64,000 nucleotides of DNA from Undibacterium sp. YM2 (GTDB lineage: Bacteria; Pseudomonadota; Gammaproteobacteria; Burkholderiales; Burkholderiaceae_D): contig NZ_AP018441.1 in assembly GCF_009937975.1 (NCBI RefSeq), forward strand, positions 3,286,001 through 3,350,000, read 5' to 3'. Of the stretch, positions 39,333-48,513 are shown in pieces. A program made the position numbers and the translations under genes. The notes beneath the pieces are model-generated. The model ran no database searches and had not been told where the DNA came from. It was given only the letters and a program-made list of their open reading frames with translations. The stretch's first letter is position 1, and each line of letters starts with the position of its first letter.

Positions 39333-40106
39333 ATGACGTTAACCTATATATTTTCGGGATTTGCAGTTGGCACCCTGGTCGGCCTGACCGGTGTAGGTGG
39401 CGGCTCACTGATGACTCCCCTGCTTACCTTGCTGTTTGGTGTCTCACCAACAGTGGCGGTAGGCACCGACCTCGCCTTTGCATCGATTACCAAGGCAGCG
39501 GGTACTTTTACCCACAGATTGCGTGGCACTGTTGAATGGCATGTGGTACGCCTGCTGTGCTACGGCGCTTTACCTGCCGCCGTCATTGCGACCCTGTTTC
39601 TCAAGCACTTTGGCGCACTGGACAAGGAAATAGGCCAGCTCATACGTTACTCCATCGCTGTTTCTGTGCTACTGACGGTGGTTGCCTTGCTGTTTAAAGG
39701 CAAGATGCTGAACTGGCTCAACAAGCACCCTGAAAAACAACTGCATGGCAAAAACCTGGCTGCAGCCACGATCATTGCAGGCGCAGTATTAGGCACACTG
39801 GTGACGATATCCTCCATCGGTGCTGGTGCAATTGGCGCAACACTGCTAGTCATGCTGTATCCACGCATGTCTGCCGCGCATATCGCCGGTACTGATATCG
39901 CCTATGCTGTACCTTTGACAGCCATTGCCGCTTTTGGTCACTGGTGGCTGGGGTCCATAGACTGGGTCTTGCTGGGCAGCCTGCTGATAGGTTCTTTGCC
40001 CGGTATTACCCTGGGCTCCATGGCTGCGCGCGCCGTGCCAGAAAAATTTTTACGTGGCCTGTTGGCAACCACCCTGACTCTGGTTGCCGCCAAGCTAGTC
40101 CTTTGA
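39333..40106 (+). CDS. TauE/SafE-family sulfite/anion exporter-like permease
   Basis: 257-residue membrane protein with about eight helices in two TauE/SafE repeats. Repeat starts are visible: GFAVGTLVGLTGVGGGSLMTPLL and GAVLGTLVTISSIGAGAIGATLL. The family moves sulfite, sulfonates or related anions. Being first in line with cysI-DUF934-cysHDN-cobA (50 bases to cysI) suggests a role in sulfite, sulfate or sulfonate transport, by context only. Confidence 0.87.
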   Translation: MTLTYIFSGFAVGTLVGLTGVGGGSLMTPLLTLLFGVSPTVAVGTDLAFASITKAAGTFTHRLRGTVEWHVVRLLCYGALPAAVIATLFLKHFGALDKEIGQLIRYSIAVSVLLTVVALLFKGKMLNWLNKHPEKQLHGKNLAAATIIAGAVLGTLVTISSIGAGAIGATLLVMLYPRMSAAHIAGTDIAYAVPLTAIAAFGHWWLGSIDWVLLGSLLIGSLPGITLGSMAARAVPEKFLRGLLATTLTLVAAKLVL

Positions 40107-40155
40107 CTCTATTTGCAAACGCGTATTTACAGACGCATTTTATGGGTAATTAAAG

Positions 40156-41862
40156 ATGTATCGTTACGACCAGCACGATCACCAAATCATCAAGGAACGT
40201 ATTGCACAATTCCGTGACCAGGTTAGCCGCCGGCTCTCGAATGAATTGAGCGAAGATGAATTCCGTATTTTGCGTCTGCAAAACGGCCTGTATATGCAGC
40301 GTCATGCCTATATGCTGCGGGTGGCCGTGCCTTATGGCATGCTGTCGTCTAATCAGGTACGCAAGTTTGCCCATATCGCCCGCAAATATGATCGTGGCTA
40401 TGGTCACTTTACGACACGTCAAAATATCCAGTACAACTGGATTAATCTCGAAGATACACCAGACATTCTGGAAGAGCTGGCATCGGTAGAAATGCATGCC
40501 ATCCAGACTTCTGGCAACTGCATGCGCAATATCACTTCAGATGAATTTGCCGGTGTTGCTGCCGATGAAGTGATAGACCCACGTGCCTATGCAGAAATCC
40601 TGCGTCAATGGACTACCTTCCATCCGGAGTTTGCCTACCTGCCACGCAAATTCAAGATCGCCATCAATGGTGCCAAAGAAGACCGTGCCGCGATTGCGGT
40701 ACATGATATAGGCCTGACCGTCGTACACAATGAAGCTGGCGAAGTTGGCTTCAAGGTCATGGTAGGCGGTGGCATGGGCCGCACGCCTATTTTGGGTAGC
40801 GTGATACGCGAATTCCTGCCATGGCAGCATGTCATGACTTATCTGGAAGCGATCTTGCGTATCTATAACCAGTACGGTCGTCGCGACAATATCTACAAAG
40901 CACGCATCAAGATACTGGTGAAAGCCATAGGTGCAGAGGATTTTGCCCGTCAGGTAGAGGAAGAATGGCAAGACATCAAGGATGGCCCGGCCACCCTGAC
41001 AGAAGCAGAATTGAAACGCGTAGCCAGCTATTTCACGACGCCAGACTATGAAAACCTGCCTGCGCAAGATGCTGCTTATGAACAACATTTAAAAGACAAT
41101 AAATCCTTTGCCAACTGGGTCAAGCGTAATGTCAAACCACACAAGGTGGCTGGCTATGCAGCCGTGGTCTTGTCACTGAAGAAGCCAGGCGTGCCTCCGG
41201 GTGATGCCAGCTCTGAGCAAATGGATTTCATCGCTGATCTGGCCGATCAATACAGTTTTGGCGAACTCCGTGTCACGCATGAACAAAACCTGGTGCTGGC
41301 TGATGTCAAAATCGCTGACTTGTTCACCGTCTGGCAAGAAGCCAAGGCCCATGGCCTGGCAACACCAAACATCGGCTTGCTGACCGACATGATTTGCTGC
41401 CCCGGCGGTGACTTCTGTGCGCTGGCAAATGCCAAGTCCATCCCTATCGCCCTGGATATCACGGACCGTTTCAACGACCTTGATTACCTGCATGATATCG
41501 GCGATATCGAATTAAATATGTCTGGCTGTATCAATGCCTGCGGCCATCACCATGTCGGCAATATCGGCATTCTGGGTGTGGATAAAGACGGCAGCGAGTT
41601 TTACCAGGTATCCATCGGTGGAGCACAAGGCAATAGCGCTGCCATTGGCAAGATCATAGGCCCTTCTTTTGCTGCTGGACAAATGCCGGAAGTGATAGAC
41701 CGCATCATCCAGGTGTATGTACGCGACCGCCTCGAAAACGAGCGCTTCATCGATACAGCACAACGTCTGGGCATCGCACCATTCAAGGAATTTGTGTATG
41801 CAACGCCGATACGTACCAATGAGCATCATGGTGAAGACGCCGGTACTGCAGTCAGCTACTGA
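40156..41862 (+). CDS. cysI: Sulfite reductase, hemoprotein (beta) component
   Basis: 568-residue siroheme/[4Fe-4S] reductase that reduces sulfite to sulfide. Two ferredoxin-like half domains and two catalytic domains. The cluster/siroheme cysteines are in MICCPGGDFCALANAKS and MSGCINACGHHHVGNIG, the GC-x3-C type spacing of NiR/SiR. N-terminal motifs YMLRVAVPYGML and HFTTRQNIQYNWI are intact. The flavoprotein CysJ is not in the window, so the electron donor may be ferredoxin-like or the DUF934 partner may matter. Assimilatory by context. Confidence 0.93.
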   Translation: MYRYDQHDHQIIKERIAQFRDQVSRRLSNELSEDEFRILRLQNGLYMQRHAYMLRVAVPYGMLSSNQVRKFAHIARKYDRGYGHFTTRQNIQYNWINLEDTPDILEELASVEMHAIQTSGNCMRNITSDEFAGVAADEVIDPRAYAEILRQWTTFHPEFAYLPRKFKIAINGAKEDRAAIAVHDIGLTVVHNEAGEVGFKVMVGGGMGRTPILGSVIREFLPWQHVMTYLEAILRIYNQYGRRDNIYKARIKILVKAIGAEDFARQVEEEWQDIKDGPATLTEAELKRVASYFTTPDYENLPAQDAAYEQHLKDNKSFANWVKRNVKPHKVAGYAAVVLSLKKPGVPPGDASSEQMDFIADLADQYSFGELRVTHEQNLVLADVKIADLFTVWQEAKAHGLATPNIGLLTDMICCPGGDFCALANAKSIPIALDITDRFNDLDYLHDIGDIELNMSGCINACGHHHVGNIGILGVDKDGSEFYQVSIGGAQGNSAAIGKIIGPSFAAGQMPEVIDRIIQVYVRDRLENERFIDTAQRLGIAPFKEFVYATPIRTNEHHGEDAGTAVSY

Positions 41863-41879
41863 AATTAAGAAAGTGCAAC

Positions 41880-42401
41880 ATGCGAGAAATTATTAAAGAT
41901 AAAGCCATCGTCAGCGACGACTGGACCGTACTGCGCCTGACCGAGAATGAAACACCGGATGCCGTCAGCGTACCTGCGGGCAAAGTCATCATCCCGCTGA
42001 AAGTATGGTTGCTGCAACGCGAAAGCCTGCTGAGCCGTACTGATATTGCTGTCTGGTTTAGCAGCGATGAACAGGCTAAAGAATTGAAGGACGATATCAA
42101 CCGCTTTAAGCTGCTGGCGGTAGATTTCCCTAAATTTGCCGATGGCCGTGGTTATTCCATCGCCTATAACCTGCGCTCACGTTTCAACTTTACTGGCGAA
42201 TTGCGCGCCATAGGTGATGTCTTGCGCGATCAGTTGTTTTACATGCAGCGCGTGGGCTTCAATGCATTTGCCACACGGGAAGACAAGAATATCCATGATG
42301 CCATCAAGGGTTTGACTGATTTTTCTGAAAAATACCAGACCTCATGGGATGAAAAAAATCCCCTGTTTCGTCGCGCCGAACGCACAGGAGCACAGGCATG
42401 A
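41880..42401 (+). CDS. DUF934 protein of the sulfite reduction cluster
   Basis: 173 residues. DUF934 pattern: VWFSSDEQAKELKDDINRFKLLAVDFPKFADGRGYSIAYNLRSRFNFTGELRAIGDVLRDQLFYMQRVGFNAFATRED. It is consistently placed beside cysI and cysH in beta- and alphaproteobacteria and is presumed to assist sulfite reductase (stability or electron delivery), but its reaction is not established. Overlaps cysH by four bases and follows cysI by 17, so it is surely in the same operon. Confidence 0.9.
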   Translation: MREIIKDKAIVSDDWTVLRLTENETPDAVSVPAGKVIIPLKVWLLQRESLLSRTDIAVWFSSDEQAKELKDDINRFKLLAVDFPKFADGRGYSIAYNLRSRFNFTGELRAIGDVLRDQLFYMQRVGFNAFATREDKNIHDAIKGLTDFSEKYQTSWDEKNPLFRRAERTGAQA

Positions 42402-43111
42402 GTGATTTTCAAGAGCGGCTTGCTGCAACACAGGCTATATTGGAAAGAATCGCTGACGAATTTGAACCAGCGGTATTTGCTTCCAGCCTGGCGGCAGAAG
42501 ACATGGTGTTGACTGACCTGATCTTGCGCAAGAAATTGAATATCACAATTTTCTCGCTGGAAACCGGTCGCCTGCATGCAGAAACTCTGGGCATGCTCGA
42601 TAAGGTCAAGGAAACTTACGGCACAGAAATCAAGCTGTACAAACCGGATGCTGCCGCCGTAGAAAACTATGTCAGCCAGCACGGCAAAAATGCGTTTTAC
42701 GACAGCGTCGAAATGCGCAAGGAATGCTGCCGCATACGCAAGGTAGAACCACTGAAACGTGCCCTGGCAGCCAACAAGGCCTGGGTCACAGGCCAGCGTC
42801 GTGCGCAGTCTGCAACACGTACTGAGTTGGCGATACAGGAAGATGATGCAACACATGGCCTGCAAAAGTTTAATCCTTTGGCAGATTGGTCAGAAGATGA
42901 TGTCTGGCACTATCTCAGAAGCAACAATGTGCCTTACAATCCTTTGCACGACAAAGGATATCCATCGATAGGCTGTGAACCCTGCACCCGCGCCATACAG
43001 CCAGGTGAAGATGTCAGGGCTGGGCGATGGTGGTGGGAAAACCCCGATTCCAAGGAATGTGGTCTGCATGTGGTGGATGGCAAGCTGATCCGAATTAAAC
43101 AAGCTGTCTGA
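42398..43111 (+). CDS. cysH: Adenylylsulfate (APS) reductase, CysH family
   Basis: 237-residue PP-loop enzyme that reduces activated sulfate to sulfite. Paired cysteines ECCRIRKVEPL and GCEPCTRA bind a [4Fe-4S] cluster, which marks the APS-using type rather than the cluster-free PAPS reductase of E. coli. The catalytic cysteine lies in the C-terminal ECGLH. Consistently there is no cysC (APS kinase) gene here. Sits between DUF934 (overlap) and cysD (12 bases). Confidence 0.95.
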   Translation: MSDFQERLAATQAILERIADEFEPAVFASSLAAEDMVLTDLILRKKLNITIFSLETGRLHAETLGMLDKVKETYGTEIKLYKPDAAAVENYVSQHGKNAFYDSVEMRKECCRIRKVEPLKRALAANKAWVTGQRRAQSATRTELAIQEDDATHGLQKFNPLADWSEDDVWHYLRSNNVPYNPLHDKGYPSIGCEPCTRAIQPGEDVRAGRWWWENPDSKECGLHVVDGKLIRIKQAV

Positions 43112-43123
43112 AGAAGAAAAATC

Positions 43124-44059
43124 ATGAATACTGTCGTGGAAAACCATTTTATTGATGCTGCGAGCAATCGCCACCTGGATTGGCTGGAATCCGAAGCCAT
43201 CCATATCATGCGCGAAGTCGCGGCTGAATGCAGCAACCCTGCCCTGCTGTTTTCTGGCGGCAAAGACTCCATCGTCTTGCTGCGCCTGGCAGAAAAGGCT
43301 TTCCGCCCGGGTAAATTTCCTTTCCCCCTGGTACATATTGATACTGGTCATAACTTCCCTGAAGTCATCGCCTTCCGTGACAAGCGGGTTGCCCAGTTGG
43401 GTGAACGCCTGATCGTTGGTTCTGTAGAAGAATCGATACGCCGTGGCACAGTACGCCTGCGCAACCCGGCAACCGACTCACGCAATGCAGCACAAGCCGT
43501 GACCTTGCTGGAAACTATTGCAGAGCATAAGTTCGATGCCTGCATAGGCGGTGCCCGTCGCGATGAAGAAAAAGCCCGCGCCAAGGAAAGGATATTCTCT
43601 TTCCGCGATGAATTTGGTCAATGGAACCCGAAGGCACAACGCCCGGAATTGTGGGACCTGTATAACACCCGCGTGCACGCTGGTGAAAACATGCGCGTCT
43701 TCCCTATCTCCAACTGGACTGAACTCGACGTCTGGCAATACATCGCCCGCGAAAAACTGGAATTACCACAAATTTATTTTGCCCATGAACGCCAGGTCAT
43801 CCCGCGCAATGGCTTGCTGGTGCCACTGACTGACCTGACGCCGCCACGTGATGGTGAAACGGTAGAGACGCAGGTCGTGCGCTTCCGTACTGTGGGTGAT
43901 ATCTCCTGCACCTGCCCGGTATCGTCTGACGCCGCTACAGTAGAAGCCATCATCGCTGAGACTGCGATTACCCAGATTACAGAACGTGGCGCCACACGCA
44001 TGGATGACCAGACATCAGAAGCATCGATGGAAAAACGTAAAAAAGAAGGATATTTCTAA
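43124..44059 (+). CDS. cysD: Sulfate adenylyltransferase subunit 2
   Basis: 311-residue small subunit of ATP sulfurylase; forms APS from sulfate and ATP with CysN. PP-loop LLFSGGKDSIVLLRLA is intact. Further family features: FPLVHIDTGHNFPEVIAFRD, CIGGARRDEEKARAKERIFSFRD and WTELDVWQYIAREKLELPQIYFAHER. The last base of its stop codon (TAA) is the first base of the cysN ATG (TAATG), typical of translational coupling. Confidence 0.97.
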   Translation: MNTVVENHFIDAASNRHLDWLESEAIHIMREVAAECSNPALLFSGGKDSIVLLRLAEKAFRPGKFPFPLVHIDTGHNFPEVIAFRDKRVAQLGERLIVGSVEESIRRGTVRLRNPATDSRNAAQAVTLLETIAEHKFDACIGGARRDEEKARAKERIFSFRDEFGQWNPKAQRPELWDLYNTRVHAGENMRVFPISNWTELDVWQYIAREKLELPQIYFAHERQVIPRNGLLVPLTDLTPPRDGETVETQVVRFRTVGDISCTCPVSSDAATVEAIIAETAITQITERGATRMDDQTSEASMEKRKKEGYF

Positions 44060-45375
44060 TGAACGCCGTAGAACAATTGACTGCCGCCGTTGGTAGAGAA
44101 CGTGGCCTGTTGCGCTTCATCACGGCGGGTTCAGTGGATGATGGCAAGAGCACTTTGATTGGTCGCCTGCTGTTTGACAGCAAGGGTATTTTTGCTGACC
44201 AGCTTGATGCCATTTCACGCGCCAAGCACAAGCGCACCGTTGGTGACACCATAGACTTGTCCCTGCTGACGGATGGACTGGAAGCAGAACGCGAACAAGG
44301 CATCACTATTGACGTGGCCTATCGCTACTTCGCGACACCAAAACGCAAGTTCATCATCGCCGATACACCTGGCCATGAACAATACACGCGCAATATGGTG
44401 ACTGGTGCATCGACTGCCGATGCAGTCATCATTTTGATCGACGTGTCCAAGGTCAAACTCAATGATGACGGCAGTGTCGATTTGCTGACGCAAACCAAAC
44501 GTCATTCCACCATTGCCCATTTGCTGCAGATTGAACATGTGATCGTCGCTGTCAACAAGATGGATCTGGTGAATTACGACCAGACTGTATATGAGCGCAT
44601 CATTGGCGCCTACCAAGAGTTTGCTGATCAACTGGGCCTGAAAGACATACGCCCTATCCCGCTGTCTGCCCTGGCGGGTGACAATGTCGTCACAGCGAGC
44701 GAAAAACTGGCCTGGTACAAGGGCCCGACGCTGATAGAGTTACTGGAATCCTTAAACGTCTATGATGCCTGCCACGACGAACCTTTCCGCTTCCCGGTGC
44801 AACTGGTGGCACGCCATAATGGCCATGAAGCAAATGATTTCCGTGGTTACATGGGCCGTATTGAAGCTGGCAAGGTCAGCAAGGGCGATAAACTGCTAGT
44901 GCAACCTGGTGGCCAGACTGCCACCGTCAAAGACATTCTGACGCTGGATACTTCGCTTGACACTGCCGTCGTCGGCCAGTCAGTGACTATCTTGCTGGAT
45001 GAATATGTAGATATTTCACGCGGCGACATGCTGGTGGGCGCGGACCGCCCTGCGACGCTATTGAAAACCGTCAAGGCTGATTTGTGCTGGTTGTCAGAAG
45101 ATGCGCTGGATATACGCCGCAAATACTGGCTCAAGCACACCACCAGGCAAGTCGCCGCCAGAGTCACTGGCATTGATACCCTGCTGGATATCAATACGCA
45201 GGAACGCCGCCCTGCCGACAGCCTGAAGCTCAATGACATCGCCACCGTCACCCTGAATGTTGCCCAAGCACTGGCAGCCGACGATTATCAGGACTTACGC
45301 TCTACTGGTGCGTTCATCCTCATTGACGAAGTGACACACCAGACCGTGGCAGCAGGCATGATAAGACTGGCCTGA
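44059..45375 (+). CDS. cysN: Sulfate adenylyltransferase subunit 1 (GTPase)
   Basis: 438-residue GTPase subunit that drives sulfate adenylation. G motifs: GSVDDGKSTLIGRLL (G1), DTPGHEQYTRNMVTGAS (G3), NKMDLV (G4), then EF-Tu-like barrels (FRFPVQLVARHN...FRGYMGRIEAGKVSKGD). No CysC kinase domain is fused at the C-terminus, in line with the APS-type CysH upstream. Confidence 0.97.
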   Translation: MNAVEQLTAAVGRERGLLRFITAGSVDDGKSTLIGRLLFDSKGIFADQLDAISRAKHKRTVGDTIDLSLLTDGLEAEREQGITIDVAYRYFATPKRKFIIADTPGHEQYTRNMVTGASTADAVIILIDVSKVKLNDDGSVDLLTQTKRHSTIAHLLQIEHVIVAVNKMDLVNYDQTVYERIIGAYQEFADQLGLKDIRPIPLSALAGDNVVTASEKLAWYKGPTLIELLESLNVYDACHDEPFRFPVQLVARHNGHEANDFRGYMGRIEAGKVSKGDKLLVQPGGQTATVKDILTLDTSLDTAVVGQSVTILLDEYVDISRGDMLVGADRPATLLKTVKADLCWLSEDALDIRRKYWLKHTTRQVAARVTGIDTLLDINTQERRPADSLKLNDIATVTLNVAQALAADDYQDLRSTGAFILIDEVTHQTVAAGMIRLA

Positions 45376-45378
45376 GCC

Positions 45379-46101
45379 ATGCAAGGTGCTCAGGGCAAGG
45401 TTTATCTGATAGGTGCAGGCCCAGGTGCTGCGGACCTGATTACGGTACGTGGTGCCCGTCTGCTGGCACAGGCAGACGTGGTGCTGTATGACGCCCTGGT
45501 CACGGCAGAGATGCTGGATCTGTGCCCGCAGGCAGTCAAAATCTCGGTGGGCAAACGCAGCGGACAACGCTCTGCTGCGCAAGAGCACATCAATCAGCAA
45601 ATGCTGGAATGCGCGGCGCAATATGCCCTCGTCGTTCGCCTCAAGGGCGGTGATCCCATGCTGTTTGGCCGTGCTGATGAAGAACTGACTGCGCTGGAGT
45701 CAGCAGGCATAGATTACGAAATCGTCCCTGGCATCACGACGGCACTGGCGGCGGCAGCCAGCGTCAGGCAACCGCTAACCAAGCGCGGGGTAGCACGCAG
45801 CGTCGCCCTGTTCACCTCCAGTACCGCACCTGGCGAAAGCGCAGATACCCGCATACCTGAATGCGACACTCTGGTACAATACATGGGTGGCAGGGAAGCC
45901 ACGCTGACAGCGCAACGCATGCTGGCGGCCAATTTCCCTGGAAATTTGCCTGTGGTCATCATAGAAAATTGCAGTCGTCCCAATGAATGTAGCCAGGCCT
46001 TGAGTCTGGATGAATTATCCAAAGGTCTGCCCATCAGCACAGGGCCGGTATTGGTGATGATGGGTGAAGCAATGCGGGCACGTACTGTCAAATCATCGTG
46101 A
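45379..46101 (+). CDS. cobA: Uroporphyrinogen-III C-methyltransferase
   Basis: 240-residue SAM-dependent enzyme that methylates uroporphyrinogen III twice to precorrin-2, toward siroheme for CysI. Motifs: KVYLIGAGPGAADLITVRGARLL, VLYDALV, VGKRSG, VVRLKGGDPMLFGRADEEL, VPGITTALAAAA and TLVQYMGGREA. Single-function CobA type: no precorrin-2 dehydrogenase/ferrochelatase (CysG-A) domain. Three bases after cysN, last gene of the cluster. A CbiX-type chelatase lies 0.9 kb downstream on the other strand. Confidence 0.94.
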   Translation: MQGAQGKVYLIGAGPGAADLITVRGARLLAQADVVLYDALVTAEMLDLCPQAVKISVGKRSGQRSAAQEHINQQMLECAAQYALVVRLKGGDPMLFGRADEELTALESAGIDYEIVPGITTALAAAASVRQPLTKRGVARSVALFTSSTAPGESADTRIPECDTLVQYMGGREATLTAQRMLAANFPGNLPVVIIENCSRPNECSQALSLDELSKGLPISTGPVLVMMGEAMRARTVKSS

Positions 46102-46120
46102 CAATGACGCTCGAATAAGA

Positions 46121-46888
46121 CTAAGGTGGCAACCTTACACCAAGTCTGCGTGCCATTAATTGTAATATCCCACCATCTCGCAGTTGTTCATACAATTCGT
46201 CGTAGCGCAGGCGTAATTGCTCACAATTGGCATTTTTACAGTAAGCCAGATAACCATCCTGCATATCCATGAAGGGCTCTATCATTTGCAATTCATTGCC
46301 GATGCCCATGGTTTTCATGGTCGCTTCGGTATTGCGCATATTACTGGCCAGATAATCGACGCGCTTTGCCAGCAACATATTGAGGCCATTGGTCAGTGTG
46401 TTGGCGACCACAGGTTTGACGGTGGCGCGCAGGCTCTCAAACTGGGGGCCATATACCCAGCCATTGATGACACCAAGTTTGAGACCAGGCATGCTGGCAT
46501 AATTGCCATCCCAGCTCAGGTCTGATCCTTTGCGTATATACAAGGCCATGATGTCGCGATAAAAAGCACGCCTGGCGAACCCATACTTGGCTTCTCGTTC
46601 TGCGGTTTTATACGGGCCTATGAGTATCTGTGCCTGCTCATGTTCGACCATCCATTGCGCCCTGGCCCAGGGGTAAATTTCGAATTTGACTTCATCGCCA
46701 TTTTGCCTGGCAAGCGCACGTATGATGTCGGCACCCAGACCGGTAAATTCACCAGTGGGAGTGCGTTCAAATACATTGGCGAATTCTGTACCGACTGCCA
46801 ATACCTGGCCAGCATGAGCCAACGTGACAGGCCGTGCGAAAACAAGTGCCAGCAAGGCAATTGAAAATACTGTTTTCAACTGGATCAT
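46121..46888 (-). CDS. Orphan periplasmic solute-binding protein, family 3
   Basis: 255-residue periplasmic binding protein (SBP_bac_3 fold) with a signal peptide (VFSIALLALVFARPVTLAHA). Landmarks: FTGLGADIIRALARQNG, YPWARAQWMVEHEQAQILIGPYKTAERE. No permease or ATPase gene is adjacent, so it may feed a distant ABC system or serve as a sensor-like binding protein. Start at 46888 follows AGGAAAAAG. Confidence 0.8.
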   Translation of the reverse strand: MIQLKTVFSIALLALVFARPVTLAHAGQVLAVGTEFANVFERTPTGEFTGLGADIIRALARQNGDEVKFEIYPWARAQWMVEHEQAQILIGPYKTAEREAKYGFARRAFYRDIMALYIRKGSDLSWDGNYASMPGLKLGVINGWVYGPQFESLRATVKPVVANTLTNGLNMLLAKRVDYLASNMRNTEATMKTMGIGNELQMIEPFMDMQDGYLAYCKNANCEQLRLRYDELYEQLRDGGILQLMARRLGVRLPP

Positions 46889-46999
46889 ACTTTTTCCTGC
46901 ATTCAGGGCCAGCATAGAAATAGCATTATTGATGAACTATTGATGAGCAATAACCTTGCACTCATTTACCAGGAATAGCAACCGCCTTCATGGCAGGCG

Positions 47000-47371
47000 T
47001 CACAATTGGCTCAGGCAATAATCACGTATCGCCTGCAAAACCGTTTCATCTTCGCCAACAGCATTTACTATCTTGAACTGCAAACCAGGATGGCTTGCAC
47101 GTATCGTCTCAGCCAGCACAGGCAAATCCCGCAGGACGTGACCACCCTGTCCCAAAAAAACAGGAGCCAAAGTGATACTTGTGCATCCGTCTGCGACCAG
47201 TTGCGCGGCCAGCTCTGGTAGCGATGGCGTCATGAATTCCAAAAATGCCAGAGCCACGGTGACGTCTGGCAAGCTCGCTTGCGTCATGGTTTGCAGACGC
47301 TGGAAAGGCGCAGCCCAGCGCGGGTCGCGGGCGCCGTGGGCAAACAGGATCAGGGCTGATTTATTTGCCAT
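47000..47371 (-). CDS. cbiX: CbiX/SirB-type sirohydrochlorin chelatase
   Basis: 123-residue short chelatase that inserts Fe2+ (or Co2+) into sirohydrochlorin. Both metal-binding histidines are visible: LILFAHGARDPRW near the N-terminus and PVFLGQGGHVLRDLP in the middle. It likely completes siroheme for the CysI encoded nearby. The lptG stop and this ATG share one base (TGATG), so it is translated as the third gene of the lptF-lptG transcript. Confidence 0.9.
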   Translation of the reverse strand: MANKSALILFAHGARDPRWAAPFQRLQTMTQASLPDVTVALAFLEFMTPSLPELAAQLVADGCTSITLAPVFLGQGGHVLRDLPVLAETIRASHPGLQFKIVNAVGEDETVLQAIRDYCLSQL

Positions 47372-48513
47372 CAGTTTCTTTCAACATAGCGCAGGCCTAA
47401 TGAGGCAATAATAAGGAACAGGATACTCGGCACCACCGCAGTCACCAGCGCAGGCCAGGTATTGAGCAAGCCCACATGCGAGAACAAGGCATTGATGAGG
47501 TAAAAAGTCATACCTATCATGATGCCGCTGAAAATCTTCAGACTGACACCACCGCTGCGCACATGCAGGTAAGCAAACGGTAGCGCCAGCGCCATCATGA
47601 CCAGCGCCGCAAATGGATAAGTGATTTTTTTCCAGAAGGCGATTTCATAGCGTTCACCATCCTGTTTATTATCAGCCAGATGCTTGGTGAACGCGGCCAG
47701 ATCGGTTGCCGACATGCGGTCAGGATCAGCAAACAGTACTGACAAGATATCTGGTGTGACTTCTGATACGACGTCACGGCTTGCCAGCTTCTCGCTCTTG
47801 ACAGCGGCAATATCTTCACTGGTCAGGGTTTTGGGGAAAGAAGTTTCTATCACATCGGAAAGTCGCCAGATGTTCTTGCCCATGTATTCAGCATCCGTCG
47901 CTGTCATTTCACGCGACAGGTGGAAGTTTTTATCAAACTCGAATATCTTGACGCTCTTCAAATGGCGGTTGGGCAGAATTTCTTTGACATTCAAAAAACG
48001 GGAGCCGATGATGTCGCCGGTCAAACCATTTTCCCGCACCAGGTCCTTGGTCCACAAGCCGGTACGGAATTCCTGCTCCAGTGATTCACCGATGGCGCTG
48101 AGTTTCATTTTCTCGGCAAACTTGCTGGAAACCGGCGAAATGACTTCGCCAAACAAGAAAGTCAACAGAACGAAGATCATACCTATCTTGAGCAGGATAC
48201 TACCCGCCATCATGGTGGACATGCTGGATGCACGCATGATGGTGAATTCAGAATTGGAAGCAAACTGCGCCAGTACATAAATCGTCCCGATCAGCACCGC
48301 AATAGGCATGAATTCATAGATACGGCCAGGCCAGCCCAGCAACACATAAATCACGGCATGTTTAAGCTGATAGCCACCCCGGTTCACCGAAGACTGTAAT
48401 TCATTGACCAGGTCGAAGAAGGAAAACAAGGCCAGCAAAGCCAGCATGACGAACAGGACCGAGCGTAATATCTCAACGCCAAAATATCTTTGTAAAATTT
48501 TCATGCTGGGCAC
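47371..48513 (-). CDS. lptG: LPS export ABC transporter permease LptG
   Basis: 380-residue inner-membrane permease that, with LptF and LptB, extracts lipopolysaccharide from the membrane. Six transmembrane helices and a large periplasmic beta-jellyroll between helices 3 and 4. Conserved parts: LQRYFGVEILRSVLFVMLALLALFSFFDLVNEL, EFTIMRASSMSTMMAGSILLKIG and FAYLHVRSGGVSLKIFSGIMIGM. The start overlaps lptF by 13 bases. Confidence 0.95.
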   Translation of the reverse strand: MPSMKILQRYFGVEILRSVLFVMLALLALFSFFDLVNELQSSVNRGGYQLKHAVIYVLLGWPGRIYEFMPIAVLIGTIYVLAQFASNSEFTIMRASSMSTMMAGSILLKIGMIFVLLTFLFGEVISPVSSKFAEKMKLSAIGESLEQEFRTGLWTKDLVRENGLTGDIIGSRFLNVKEILPNRHLKSVKIFEFDKNFHLSREMTATDAEYMGKNIWRLSDVIETSFPKTLTSEDIAAVKSEKLASRDVVSEVTPDILSVLFADPDRMSATDLAAFTKHLADNKQDGERYEIAFWKKITYPFAALVMMALALPFAYLHVRSGGVSLKIFSGIMIGMTFYLINALFSHVGLLNTWPALVTAVVPSILFLIIASLGLRYVERN

